Source: Verrucomicrobiota bacterium
GTDB taxonomy: Bacteria; Verrucomicrobiota; Verrucomicrobiia; Chthoniobacterales; UBA10450
Length of the DNA stretch: 64,000 bases
Direction of reading: 5' to 3'
Assembly (NCBI GenBank): GCA_003219175.1
Contig: QHPU01000044.1
Coordinates: forward strand, 62,001 to 126,000
Position numbers and translations under genes: made by a program. Below, piece after piece: positions 20,231-30,082 of this stretch (position 1 is its first letter; each line of letters begins with the position of its first letter). A model generated the notes under the pieces. The model worked only from the letters and a program-made list of their open reading frames with translations, made no database searches and was not told where the DNA came from.

Positions 20231-20689
20231 TTAGTAAATGTACGGCTTCGAAAGTTCGAAGGCGTCGGGAATCAGTTCGAAGCGCGGTTCTCCGTCCTCG
20301 GCTAGCACGATTTCGACGACATCGAATCGCGACACGATGTCGGGGTTATCAAGCAACTGCAGCCAGGCCAGTGCACCGCGCGAAATCAATTTGCGTTTGG
20401 CAGCGTTGATCGCTTCTGACGGCCGCGTGATATCATCGCGCCGGCGCGTCTTTACTTCGATGAAGACGAGTGCGTCGCCATCGCGGCAAACAATGTCGAC
20501 CTCGCCGCCGTGCCGTGCCCGGAAATTGCGGTAGAGAATTTTATAGCCCTCACGTCGGAGAAAACCGCAGGCCAGTTTCTCTCCCCGCGCACCGAGCTGG
20601 ACGTGCTCAGATAATTCCTTCGAGCGCGAGAAGCGGCTCCGCCACCAGTTTGAAAGGTCGGTGACCGAACGAGCAAAGCCAATGTTCAT
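20231..20689 (-). CDS. UPF0102/YraN family endonuclease-like protein
   Basis: GARGEKLACGFLRREGYKILYRNFRARHGGEVDIVCRDGDALVFIEVKTRR. Confidence 0.92.
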   Translation of the reverse strand: MNIGFARSVTDLSNWWRSRFSRSKELSEHVQLGARGEKLACGFLRREGYKILYRNFRARHGGEVDIVCRDGDALVFIEVKTRRRDDITRPSEAINAAKRKLISRGALAWLQLLDNPDIVSRFDVVEIVLAEDGEPRFELIPDAFELSKPYIY

Positions 20690-20741
20690 CTTGGGATGCA
20701 AGGGCATTGAAGCTGAGCAGCTGCATGCGATCAAGTCTCCG

Positions 20742-21503
20742 TCATTCCGACCGAAGCGGAGGCTGCAACACAGCCGACGTGGTCTGCGAGGCCAGGCTTT
20801 CAATCTCTGATTTTTCAAGAGAAGTTAGGGATGTCTCGGTCCGAGCCGGACTGGCGTAATTCGCTCGACATGACATTAGGTCGAGCGCGAGGAGCGGCTG
20901 CGCCACCGGCTCGAAGGATCGGCGATGGATCGGACAAGGCCCATGTTCATGAAGTTTGATGAGGTGGAGTTCGGTGCCGTAGCCCTTGTGCTGGCCGAAA
21001 CAATACTCGGGGAATTGCGCGCAAAATTCACGCATTAAACGATCGCGTGTTACTTTGGCAATGACGCTGGCGGCGGCGATGGACAGACTGATGCAATCGC
21101 CATCGATGATCGCGGTTTGTGGCAGCGGGAATGGCAAGACGGGAAGCCCGTCGATGAGTACATGCTCGGCTATCGCGGGCAGCCGATTAAGCGCGAACCG
21201 CATCGCTTTGTGTGTAGCCCGCAGAATATTGATCTGGTCGATCTCGACCGAATCGACAATCCCAACGCTCCAACAGATATCGGCGCGCGAGACCAGCTCA
21301 TCGTAAATTTCCTGGCGCAACTCTGGCAGTAGTTGTTTCGAGTCTTTTAATCTCCGGTGCCGGAATTTCTCCGGCAAAATCACGGCTGCCGCAACTACCG
21401 GGCCAGCGAGCGCGCCCCGCCCCGCTTCGTCAATTCCGGCGATGCGAACGACACCGAGTGCGCGCAGTTTCTTTTCGTGACGAAATCCGCAGCGACGGTA
21501 CAT
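20742..21503 (-). CDS. rnhB: Ribonuclease HII
   Basis: IAGIDEAGRGALAGPVVAAAVIL; AAASVIAKVTRDRLM; C-terminal extension from repeat-like sequence. Confidence 0.95.
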   Translation of the reverse strand: MYRRCGFRHEKKLRALGVVRIAGIDEAGRGALAGPVVAAAVILPEKFRHRRLKDSKQLLPELRQEIYDELVSRADICWSVGIVDSVEIDQINILRATHKAMRFALNRLPAIAEHVLIDGLPVLPFPLPQTAIIDGDCISLSIAAASVIAKVTRDRLMREFCAQFPEYCFGQHKGYGTELHLIKLHEHGPCPIHRRSFEPVAQPLLALDLMSCRANYASPARTETSLTSLEKSEIESLASQTTSAVLQPPLRSE

Positions 21504-21593
21504 CGCTGCAAATCAAGTCAGATTTGCGGCGAGTGGCAAGTGATGAGTGACGAATGGACGAGAAAAAGCAGATCAGTTGGAGCTTGTCAGTGG

Positions 21594-21935
21594 TCACTCT
21601 CTTACGGCCGTGGCTTCCTTACCTTTCCGAGTGCGCAGGTAATTCAGCTTGGCGCGTCGAGCCTTGCCTTCTTTTTCTACTTCCACTTTCGCGATCCGCG
21701 GTGAATGCATCGGAAACACGCGCTCGACTCCTTCGCCGTACGAAATACGGCGAACGGTAAAGGTTTCATTCAAACCGCGCCCTTTCCGGCCGATCACAAT
21801 CCCGGCGAAAATCTGAATACGCTCCTTGTCGCCTTCCACCACTCGAGTATGGACTCGGACGGAATCGCCGACGCGAAATTGCGGCAACTCCGTTTTGAAT
21901 TGTTCTTTCTCAATGGCGTCAATGATGCGGTTCAT
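21594..21935 (-). CDS. rplS: 50S ribosomal protein L19
   Basis: [60 protein letters not shown]. Confidence 0.97.
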   Translation of the reverse strand: MNRIIDAIEKEQFKTELPQFRVGDSVRVHTRVVEGDKERIQIFAGIVIGRKGRGLNETFTVRRISYGEGVERVFPMHSPRIAKVEVEKEGKARRAKLNYLRTRKGKEATAVRE

Positions 21936-22083
21936 GACAGATAGGTTACTGGCCGCGGAGACCGGGATCATCGATCCCGGCTATAATAGCGGGCGCTCAA
22001 TCTCCGCAGATACCGGCGGAACGCAAGTGTCCGAGACATTGTTGTGATTGGCTCCCCGCCAATTATAATCCCGTTCCGCAGCA

Positions 22084-22157
<74 letters not shown>

Positions 22158-22289
22158 TTTTTTAATCCAAACGGCATTGGCCGTTGGCGTACGGAGTTTG
22201 ACGCCCCCTCCCGACAGCCCTCTCCTGCAGGACGAACCTGCTTTTGGAGGAACTGCCATGTTTACTAGATCCTCCGTCGTTTTCTAATT

Positions 22290-22699
22290 TCGCGGTTTAC
22301 CTGCGGAATCGTGAGTGCCCGGCACTTCTCGCCGAAGGACCTTGAACAACCCACGGCATTATGTCGGCGGTGGAGATCTCGATCCAGGTGATCCCGATAA
22401 CGCGCGCACTGCAATCTCGAGCGATCGCGGTCAAACGTGGGCTCTGACCCATGCTCCTCCGGTAACAGGGGCCATCTTCGGCCAGAGCCATGTCGGTCGG
22501 GCTGGTGGCGGCGCCGCAGGCGATCCCGGCCGCGCGGTCGCGATCACGGCCGAGGGAGGTGCGGCTTGGACTCCGGATGCCTGAAACACCTGGTTTGCGT
22601 TGCCTGGAGTGACTGGCTTCTGGGCGGTAGCGTTTGTCAGTCCCAAAGTCCGGCTGGCTCGTGGGCACGGACGGGCGCATTCTAAAGATCAGTTTCTAG
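22290..22699 (+). pseudogene. BNR/WD40-like repeat protein remnant
   Basis: RTLNNPRHYVGGGDLDPGDPDNARTAISSDRGQTWALTHAPPVTGAIFGQSHV...VAITAEGGAAWTPDA* NTWFALPGVTGFWAVAFVSPKV then shifted WLVGTDGRILKISF*. Confidence 0.65.
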
Positions 22700-22739
22700 C
22701 AGCCGTATCAGCGCTGGGGCTCCGCCCGTCCCACATTAA

Positions 22740-23063
22740 TTAAGCTAGCGCTTCAATTCGGCCGACCAAATCTTTCTTGCTGGTCATACCGGTGACCTGA
22801 TCGCGCACCTGCCCGTTTTTGAAAATTAACAGCGTGGGGATGGCCCGAATGTTGAATTTAAAGGAAAGGCTTTGGTTCTCGTCGACGTTCACTTTGCCGA
22901 CTTTAACGGAACCGGCTTTTTCGCGGGCGATTTCTTCGATCAGTGGCGCGATTAATTTGCAAGGCCCACACCATTCCGCCCAGAAATCAACCAGGACGGG
23001 CTTGTCGCTGTTGTTTACTTCACGATCAAAGTTCGATTCGTTAAGAGTGATGGCGTTTTCCAT
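22740..23063 (-). CDS. trxA: Thioredoxin
   Basis: VLVDFWAEWCGPCKLIAPLIEEIA; IRAIPTLLIFKNG. Confidence 0.96.
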   Translation of the reverse strand: MENAITLNESNFDREVNNSDKPVLVDFWAEWCGPCKLIAPLIEEIAREKAGSVKVGKVNVDENQSLSFKFNIRAIPTLLIFKNGQVRDQVTGMTSKKDLVGRIEALA

Positions 23064-23680
23064 CACGAAATATAATTCCAAATCTCAATGATCAAAATGG
23101 CGGCTGAGACCAAGACCAGTCCCCAGCAAAGCGAGGTGGGAATGCTTTCGATAACCTGTGGCGCCGCCGCGGGCGCGATTGTTACGGGTGCCGTTGGCCG
23201 AGTAAGTGGAGTCGCTGCCAAAGTAACAAGTGGCTGAGTTTTGGACATTTTCACTGGCCCCGACTTCGGGGGATCGGGCAGGATACTGATACGAGCTGTT
23301 TCCTTGGCCAGCGGGGTTGTCGCTGGCCTAGCGGGCGCGGGGGCGGCCGGGGGTGCCGGAGCGGCTGCCGCGGCTCCCATGGGTCGAGGCACGGGTGTCT
23401 TGGCGGCCGGCGGCGGAGGCGGAGCGAACGTCCGCGGTACCGGCACACCGGCGACCGGTGGTTTAGGCAACGGAACCTGCGACACCGGCGGTCGCGGAAT
23501 TGGGACGGTACCCGGTTTCGGTATGGATGGCGTCGATGTCGGCGCAGGCTCCGACGTCGGTGGCCGCGCGGGCAGGGTGATCCGCACAGTATCATCATCT
23601 TGCGGGGCGACGGCCTCTCCACGACGGGGCGGGAGAGCAATCCGGACAGTTTCTTTTTTTGGTTCGTTGGCTTCGGCCAT
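23063..23680 (-). CDS. Pro-rich protein with C-terminal TM segment
   Basis: Low-complexity PxP body, C-terminal SLCWGLVLVSAAILIIEIWNYIS; stop overlaps trxA start. Confidence 0.55.
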   Translation of the reverse strand: MAEANEPKKETVRIALPPRRGEAVAPQDDDTVRITLPARPPTSEPAPTSTPSIPKPGTVPIPRPPVSQVPLPKPPVAGVPVPRTFAPPPPPAAKTPVPRPMGAAAAAPAPPAAPAPARPATTPLAKETARISILPDPPKSGPVKMSKTQPLVTLAATPLTRPTAPVTIAPAAAPQVIESIPTSLCWGLVLVSAAILIIEIWNYIS

Positions 23681-23836
23681 GGTCACGTTAACGGGTGGAA
23701 AAGTAAGTCTGTCAGAAATCTCGGGATTTGTCACCGTCAATTAACGCTCGAACCAGAAAAAGCGAACCCTCTACGGGTGATAGTTGGTAGTTCTGCAGCT
23801 GGTGACAGCGGCAGCTACACAATCGTTTATGCAGCC

Positions 23837-25363
23837 CTAAGCCAGCAGATCGTAGCCTCGACTGCCGCGAATCCGGCGGTTGGTGAACTCGCCGACTGGC
23901 GCCGGTTCGGAAAGCAAAACGCGCGCGTCAACATCCGGCGCGTCGGCTTCTGTTCGGGCGACGAGGGGTTGATCGACTAACAACTTCAGTTCAGTCCCAA
24001 CCTTAGCAGCCGCAATTTCATGCGCGATTTTCTGCTGCAATGTCATGGCACGACGATGGCGTTCGTTTTTAACCTTCGCCGGAATTTGCCCAGGCATTTT
24101 CGCCGCGCGCGATCCTTCCTCCCGCGAATACTTGAAAATCCCGAGCCGCTCGAACCGCGTTCGGTCTAGAAAATCCAGCAGTGTTTCAAATTCGGCTTCG
24201 GTTTCGGTCGGAAAACCGACAATGAACGTGGTGCGCAATGCCACTCCAGGAATTCCGGCACGCAACTTCGCTATCAAATCTTCGATATGCGCCCGGCTCG
24301 TTTCCCGCCGCATCCGACGAAGCATGGATTCGTCGATGTGCTGCAACGGGATGTCGATATAACGCGCCACATGCCGGCATGCGGCGATGGTTGCGATAAG
24401 CTCGTCGCTCCAGTGCGCCGGATGGGTGTAAAGAAGTCGGATCCAAAAGTTGCCCTCGATTTTTTCGATCTCGCGCAAGAGCCCGGCCAGCGTGAGCCCG
24501 CGGGTGGAATCGACCGGCTGACGCGGCCCAGCTTTTTCCTCCCATAAATCCATTCCGTAGTAGGTAGTGTCCTGGCTGATTAGATTGATTTCGCGTACAC
24601 CCTCTGCCACGAGCGCGCGAATTTCGGTCAGGACTGATTCCGGGGTGCGGCTGCGATGGCGCCCGCGCATTTGGGGGATAACACAGAAACTGCAGGGATG
24701 ATTGCAGCCCTCGGCTATCTTCAAGTAAGCGGAGTGCGGCGGAGTTAAACGAAAGCGCGGCGTGTCGTAATCGGGAATATAGGTGGGACGGGGGGTGACG
24801 AAATTGAGCGCCGGTTGAGTGGGATCAGAATCAACATCCAACCTCCGACGTCCAACGCCTAACGCGCAATTGTCCGCATTGGGCGTTGAGCGGTGTGCGT
24901 TGAGGGTTCGGGGTTGTTGTAAAACTCTCTCCACAATCGTGCCCAATTCTCGCACCTGATCGAGTCCGATGAATGCATCGACCTCCGGCAACTGCTCCTG
25001 CAATTCGTCGGAAAACCGCTGTGACATGCAGCCACTCACAATCAATCTTTGGTTCGCGCGTTTGTGCAGTCCGCGTTGTTCATGTGCTTCCAAAATGGCG
25101 TCGATCGACTCTTCTTTAGCGGAGTCGATAAAGGCGCAGGTATTGATTACGAGCACATCGGCCTCTTCGGCGCTCGAAGTAAGTTGCATGCCGCGCTCGA
25201 GCACACTCCCAAGCATGATTTCAGCGTCGACCAGATTTTTGGCGCAGCCGAGACTGATGATGCCGACTTTAGGGCGGGGTAGCGGCGGCCATGTCGGCCG
25301 CGCGGGTTTTCGTGTTGCCGCCGAGACAGCGGCCGCTACTGAAAAATTTCTGCGATCGCTCAC
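23837..25363 (-). CDS. rimO: Ribosomal protein S12 methylthiotransferase
   Basis: KVGIISLGCAKNLVDAEIMLG; EGCNHPCSFCVIPQMRG radical SAM; ALRTTFIVGFPTETEAEF. Confidence 0.95.
   Translation of the reverse strand: MSDRRNFSVAAAVSAATRKPARPTWPPLPRPKVGIISLGCAKNLVDAEIMLGSVLERGMQLTSSAEEADVLVINTCAFIDSAKEESIDAILEAHEQRGLHKRANQRLIVSGCMSQRFSDELQEQLPEVDAFIGLDQVRELGTIVERVLQQPRTLNAHRSTPNADNCALGVGRRRLDVDSDPTQPALNFVTPRPTYIPDYDTPRFRLTPPHSAYLKIAEGCNHPCSFCVIPQMRGRHRSRTPESVLTEIRALVAEGVREINLISQDTTYYGMDLWEEKAGPRQPVDSTRGLTLAGLLREIEKIEGNFWIRLLYTHPAHWSDELIATIAACRHVARYIDIPLQHIDESMLRRMRRETSRAHIEDLIAKLRAGIPGVALRTTFIVGFPTETEAEFETLLDFLDRTRFERLGIFKYSREEGSRAAKMPGQIPAKVKNERHRRAMTLQQKIAHEIAAAKVGTELKLLVDQPLVARTEADAPDVDARVLLSEPAPVGEFTNRRIRGSRGYDLLA
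25279..25339. repeat. 61-bp double-hairpin element (GTAG...CTAC) encoding the RimO N-terminal extension
   Basis: gtagcggcggccatgtcggccgcgcgggttttcgtgttgccgccgagacagcggccgctac; translates as VAAAVSAATRKPARPTWPPL. Confidence 0.8.
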
Positions 25364-26188
25364 TGCGCAGTGATTCGCAAATCAGTGTCGCTTTCGGAGA
25401 CGACCTTACCGTTCTTGCGGATCTGAACGGCGTCGCGATCGAGAACGGTTACGCTGAAGCGGTGACCGCGAAATTCCACCGTGCCGTCAGAAGGCGAGAC
25501 CCAGCGTTCAAATGCGGGCTTAGTTGGGTCATCATCAATTGTCACCCGCATATAAGTTTTCTTTAATGGTTTAATATCGACGCGATTCGGAGCGTTAACG
25601 TCTGCTGCTGCGTTTTCAGCCCGGGCAGCAGCGAGTTCTTCGGGACGCACCGGCTCGGCGCGGCGAACTTCCGGCTCGACCGCTCGTGCAACCGGGATGA
25701 CTGGAGTTGCGATCGCGATGGCCGTCGGCACAGGTGTCGCAACCGGAATGGTCGGCGTGGCTTTTACCGGTGGTGGCGTGGTTGCCGTTGCCGCTGCGAC
25801 CTGGGCGGACAGTGCCGGCGACTCCACGGGTTCTGCGCGGGGAGCGACAAGCCTCGCAACCGGAGCGGTCGGACCGGGAGTAGCGGTAGCAGTTGCTTCG
25901 GCTTGCCGCGGCAGAGTCCGTAGGTAATTCGAAACCAATCGCAGGAGCGAGAAGCCGCCGACCAGAATCGCAATCCCAATGAGAAATGGGAGCAACGAAG
26001 GTCGCGCATTTTCAGTTCGGCGTGCGACCGCTGTGCGCGGTGCCTTGGGCGCCGGTCGAGAAATCGTCGGCCTCGATCTCGGCCAGGCGCGATTGTCTAA
26101 TTCTCGTTAGCCTGGCGGCCTCCTCAAGCGAAAGATTGCGTGCGTTGCGCGCTTCCTGGAATTTTCTGCCGAGTCCTTCGATGGACAT
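25360..26188 (-). pseudogene. RodZ-like HTH/TM protein split by frame change; middle of HTH region missing
   Basis: Frame 1 (26012-26188): MSIEGLGRKFQEARNARNLSLEEAARLTRIRQSRLAEIEADDFST...*; other frame: PAPKAPRTAVARRTENARPSLLPFLIGIAILVGGFSLLRLVSNYL plus Pro/Ala linker and C-terminal beta domain. Confidence 0.65.
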
Positions 26189-26203
26189 TTTACCTCTTGC
26201 CGG

Positions 26204-28636
26204 CTACACGGCGGCGTCGAGATCGACCAGAATCTCGCGCGGCTTCGCGCCTTCGCCGGGACCTAAAATACCGCGCTGCTCAAGAATATCAACGATGCGC
26301 GCGGCCCTAGTATACCCAAGTCGCAACCGACGCTGCAAAAGGGAAGTTGAAGCGCGTTTCTCCTGACGAATGATCTCGAGACATTTCTCCACCAGTTCTT
26401 CGTCTTCCTCTGTAACATCTTCCTCCGCAGCGGCTCCCGACTGGAGTTTTTCCTGCATTCCGGTGTCGAACGCCGGTGCTCCTTGTCCGGACACGAACTC
26501 TACCAGTTCGCGGATCTCCTCGTCTGTCACCAACACACCTTGGGCGCGGATCATCCGCGAGGTACTTGGCGGCAGATAGAGCATGTCCCCCTGGCCGATC
26601 AACCGGTCGGCGCCATTTTCATCAAGAATCACACGGCTATCGATTTTGCTTGCGACCTGGAAAGCGATCCGGCTCGGAACGTTCGCTTTGATCACCCCGG
26701 TGATGACGTCGGCTCGCGGCGTCTGTGTTGCCAGAACAAGATGAATCCCAGCAGCGCGCGCGATCGCAGCCATCCGCGCGATCGCGTTCTCAACGTCAGC
26801 CGGCGCGGTCTGCATTAAATCCGCCAGTTCGTCGATTATGAGGACGATGTACGGGAGCTTGTCGGGAATGATCAGTTCGTCCTCGCGGGGGACGCGGATT
26901 GCAGCTGACGCCATCTCGACGGCAGAATCATCCTTCCTGCCACCAGAGACGGCGGCAGCTACATCATCTAATTCCCTTTGTCTTTTCTTCGGCGGCCGGG
27001 CATTGAAGCTGGTGATGTTGCGAACCCCTACCCGCGCAAAAATCTTGTAGCGGCGATCGATCTCATCGTTCAACCAGCGCAACGCCAGCAGCACCTTTTT
27101 CGGATCCGTCACCACCGGAAAAGCCAGGTGAGGCAATCTTTCGTAAATCTGCATCTCCACCACCTTGGGGTCGATCATGATGAAGCGCAGTTCTTCGGGG
27201 GTGAACCGAAAGAGAATGCTGGAGATTAGGGCGTTGATGCAAACGCTCTTGCCACTGCCGGTCGTTCCCGCGATGAGCAGGTGTGGCATCTGCGCCAGAT
27301 CGGCAATGATCACGTTACCGTAAACGTCCTTGCCCAGCGCCAGCGGAATTTTGCAGCGCGCCTTGGCTTCTTCCCAATCGGCTGATTGCATCAATTCGCG
27401 CAACGTCACTTTGATCTTGCGCGTGTTTGCGATCTCAATTCCGACAGTATCCTTGCCCGGTATTGGTGCCAGAATGTTTATGCGTTCGGCTCGGGTAGCG
27501 CGTGCCAAATCGCGCTCGAGCGAGACGATTTTGTCCACCCGCACTCCCTTGGCCGGGTAGACTTCATAACGCGTGATCGTCGGTCCTTTGGTGATGTCGC
27601 CAGCGGCAACGGCGATGCCGAATTGCCCGAGGGTTTCAATCAAAACTTCCTGGACTTTTTCGAGTTCGGACAGGTCTGTTCCGCCGCGGCCTTCGGGATC
27701 ATGTTCGTCGAGCAGGTCTATGCTCGGAAGCATGTAATGTTCGGCGTCGAATCTGCGCGCTTCCGTCATCTTGAGTGGCGCTCTCATCTTCGACGGCTGC
27801 AATTCCGCGAGCGACGGTTTCTTCCGCGGTGGCGACGCCACCTCTTCTGGCAACGCGGTGGTGTCAACAACTTTCGGTTTCGGGCGACCAACCAGTTCCT
27901 CTGGCGGCACTACCATTTTCTCGGGAACCGGTGCGCCCTTTTTCTTCAGCTGCTTTTCAATTAGCCGGCGTTGCTTGGCCAGTTCGCGCTCGCTAATCGC
28001 CAACTGACCCTTGATATCGGCGCGGCGCATTTCGCGGCGCAATCGCCACTCGCGAAAACAAACCACGCCATTGCGAATGCCCCAGACCGTTTCGCGGACA
28101 AGATGGATCGGGCGCAATCCCGTCATCAAAATGAGCGCGCTGATATAGATTCCGGCGAGAAGAATCATCGAGCCGACGTCGCCCATCGCGCCGAGCAAGA
28201 TTTTTTTGCCAAAGAAATAGCCGATCGATCCGCCCGGGCCCTGGATGTTTAGTTTCTTCCATTCGAAGAAATAGCGGGTCTGCAGTTGCAATAGACACGC
28301 GCCGGACAGGAGGAACAGGACAATCCAGGGCAGACGTGTCAGTACGCGCAAACGCGGATAGAAAAGTTTGGCGGCGCCGAAGCCGAGCAGGACCGCCGCG
28401 AGAAAATAAGAGGCCGCGCCGATGAGTAAATAGAAAATGCTGGCGAAGATGGCGCCGAATGGACCGATGAAATTTTGTGCCGGGCGGTTCGGCGGCGACA
28501 AATAACTCCACGGCACCCATGAAGGCAGATCACGCGGGCTATAGGAAATCAACGCGAAGAAGAGAAGAGTGCCGGTGAGAAGCAGAATGATGGCGAAGAC
28601 TTCATTCCACGCGCTATTCTTTGCCGAGCGAGCCAC
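26204..28636 (-). CDS. ftsK: DNA translocase FtsK/SpoIIIE
   Basis: N-terminal TM domain; PHLLIAGTTGSGKSVCINALISSIL; LPYIVLIIDELADLM; C-terminal winged-helix gamma domain. Confidence 0.95.
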   Translation of the reverse strand: MARSAKNSAWNEVFAIILLLTGTLLFFALISYSPRDLPSWVPWSYLSPPNRPAQNFIGPFGAIFASIFYLLIGAASYFLAAVLLGFGAAKLFYPRLRVLTRLPWIVLFLLSGACLLQLQTRYFFEWKKLNIQGPGGSIGYFFGKKILLGAMGDVGSMILLAGIYISALILMTGLRPIHLVRETVWGIRNGVVCFREWRLRREMRRADIKGQLAISERELAKQRRLIEKQLKKKGAPVPEKMVVPPEELVGRPKPKVVDTTALPEEVASPPRKKPSLAELQPSKMRAPLKMTEARRFDAEHYMLPSIDLLDEHDPEGRGGTDLSELEKVQEVLIETLGQFGIAVAAGDITKGPTITRYEVYPAKGVRVDKIVSLERDLARATRAERINILAPIPGKDTVGIEIANTRKIKVTLRELMQSADWEEAKARCKIPLALGKDVYGNVIIADLAQMPHLLIAGTTGSGKSVCINALISSILFRFTPEELRFIMIDPKVVEMQIYERLPHLAFPVVTDPKKVLLALRWLNDEIDRRYKIFARVGVRNITSFNARPPKKRQRELDDVAAAVSGGRKDDSAVEMASAAIRVPREDELIIPDKLPYIVLIIDELADLMQTAPADVENAIARMAAIARAAGIHLVLATQTPRADVITGVIKANVPSRIAFQVASKIDSRVILDENGADRLIGQGDMLYLPPSTSRMIRAQGVLVTDEEIRELVEFVSGQGAPAFDTGMQEKLQSGAAAEEDVTEEDEELVEKCLEIIRQEKRASTSLLQRRLRLGYTRAARIVDILEQRGILGPGEGAKPREILVDLDAAV

Positions 28637-28799
28637 TTTGTCGGGATAGTAATCCCGTCGGCGCGCCTTTCAATTCAATACCCAACGATTGCACGGTCGA
28701 AGTGGTGACACATCGGGGCAAAAAAAGGGTTTGGGATTGGGCGGGTGTGCCGAATTTTATTAGCGCGCGCGGTCGATTTGATCTCGCCCGGAATCCGGA

Positions 28800-29474
28800 T
28801 CAGCTTCGCAGTGGTATCCTGACAAATCCCGCCAACTCTTTTTCGCTATATTCTGAGATCGATTTGAAGAGCCGCGCGACCCGCTCATCGTGGTTGCCCG
28901 CGCGTTGCATCAATGCGCGCGAAAGCCAGGTCTTGGCGAAACTCCAATCACCCAAGACCGTTTTTTCCGGAACATTTAAGACCTCCGCGATTTCTCGCGT
29001 CTCCATTCCGCCGAAGACCTTCATCTCTACGACTGCGCTTGCCCGCGGGTAACTGAGCCCGAATCCTTCTAACGCCTCGTTCAGCGCGATCAGGACCAGG
29101 ACGCCTTCCTGATATATCGCGCGCGTTTCGTGCAGGGAAACCTTCGCCCCCTGACCGTTGCATTTTTGCCCGTTGTGATCCCGGGCGTGCTTCACGAAGA
29201 TCCGGCGCATCAAGGTGGCTGCGACGGCACAGAAATAAGCGCGGTTCTTCGAGGTGACCTGGTCTTCCATTGCCAGTTTCAAGTAAGCTTGGTGTACAAG
29301 AGCGGTTGCCAGAAGCGTGCAATCAGGGCGTTCCCGACGGACGTAATCGGACGCCCGTGCCCGCAATTCCTGGTTGACTAGCAGCATCAGACGCGAGGCT
29401 GCATTGCGATCGCCATCACCCCATTGCTCTAATGTTTGAGTGGCGTCGGCAGGATGGTCGGGAGGGACTTCCAT
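28800..29474 (-). CDS. ECF-type RNA polymerase sigma factor
   Basis: ATALVHQAYLKLAMEDQVTSKNRAYFCAVAATLMRRIFVKHAR; region 4 METREIAEVLNVPEKTVLGDWSFAKTWL. Confidence 0.88.
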   Translation of the reverse strand: MEVPPDHPADATQTLEQWGDGDRNAASRLMLLVNQELRARASDYVRRERPDCTLLATALVHQAYLKLAMEDQVTSKNRAYFCAVAATLMRRIFVKHARDHNGQKCNGQGAKVSLHETRAIYQEGVLVLIALNEALEGFGLSYPRASAVVEMKVFGGMETREIAEVLNVPEKTVLGDWSFAKTWLSRALMQRAGNHDERVARLFKSISEYSEKELAGFVRIPLRS

Positions 29475-29864
29475 TCTAGAAAATTTACTCTTTTTGGTAT
29501 TTAAACTGAAGGTTTTTCTGTCTTCTGAGACGCAAGTAGTTGCGGCTGAGGCATAAAAACTTGTCGGTCATGAACGTTATTCGGCATTAGGCGGAGTCCT
29601 ACAGAATATCTCAAAAGCTGAAGGCTGTGGAAGTTAACGTGCGCTCAATCGTTAGCATCGGGGATTGCTATTTTAGGTCCAACTTAGTAGAAGCGGACAT
29701 GCCCCGTGCATTCCTCACGGTCTTGCTGGTAGGCTCGCGGCCAGAATCGTCATCGCTAACAAACTACACAGTTATTAGTACGGCCCATTCCGGCGCCCGT
29801 TCGCTTCGTCAGGCGATAACAGTGGTTGCGTGACGGTGAAATCCTTTGTTACTGTCCCCCACGC

Positions 29865-30071
29865 ATGAGCTTTTCACGGTGCGCCGGCATCATTCTTACC
29901 GGTGCCGCAATTCTTTTTTCCATTTCCTGTGAAAAACATCATCTCGGCGAATATCCGGAAGTTCAAAAAGATCTGACGGCAACGCTGGACAAAGAAGCGT
30001 CCAACCCCGCGCCCGGCGGGTCCGCTGCGCCAACGCCGGTAAAATTTTTCCCTGAGAAAAAAGCCCCTTAG
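29865..30071 (+). CDS. Small lipoprotein
   Basis: MSFSRCAGIILTGAAILFSISCEKH lipobox. Confidence 0.6.
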   Translation: MSFSRCAGIILTGAAILFSISCEKHHLGEYPEVQKDLTATLDKEASNPAPGGSAAPTPVKFFPEKKAP

Positions 30072-30082
30072 AAGAAAACAAT

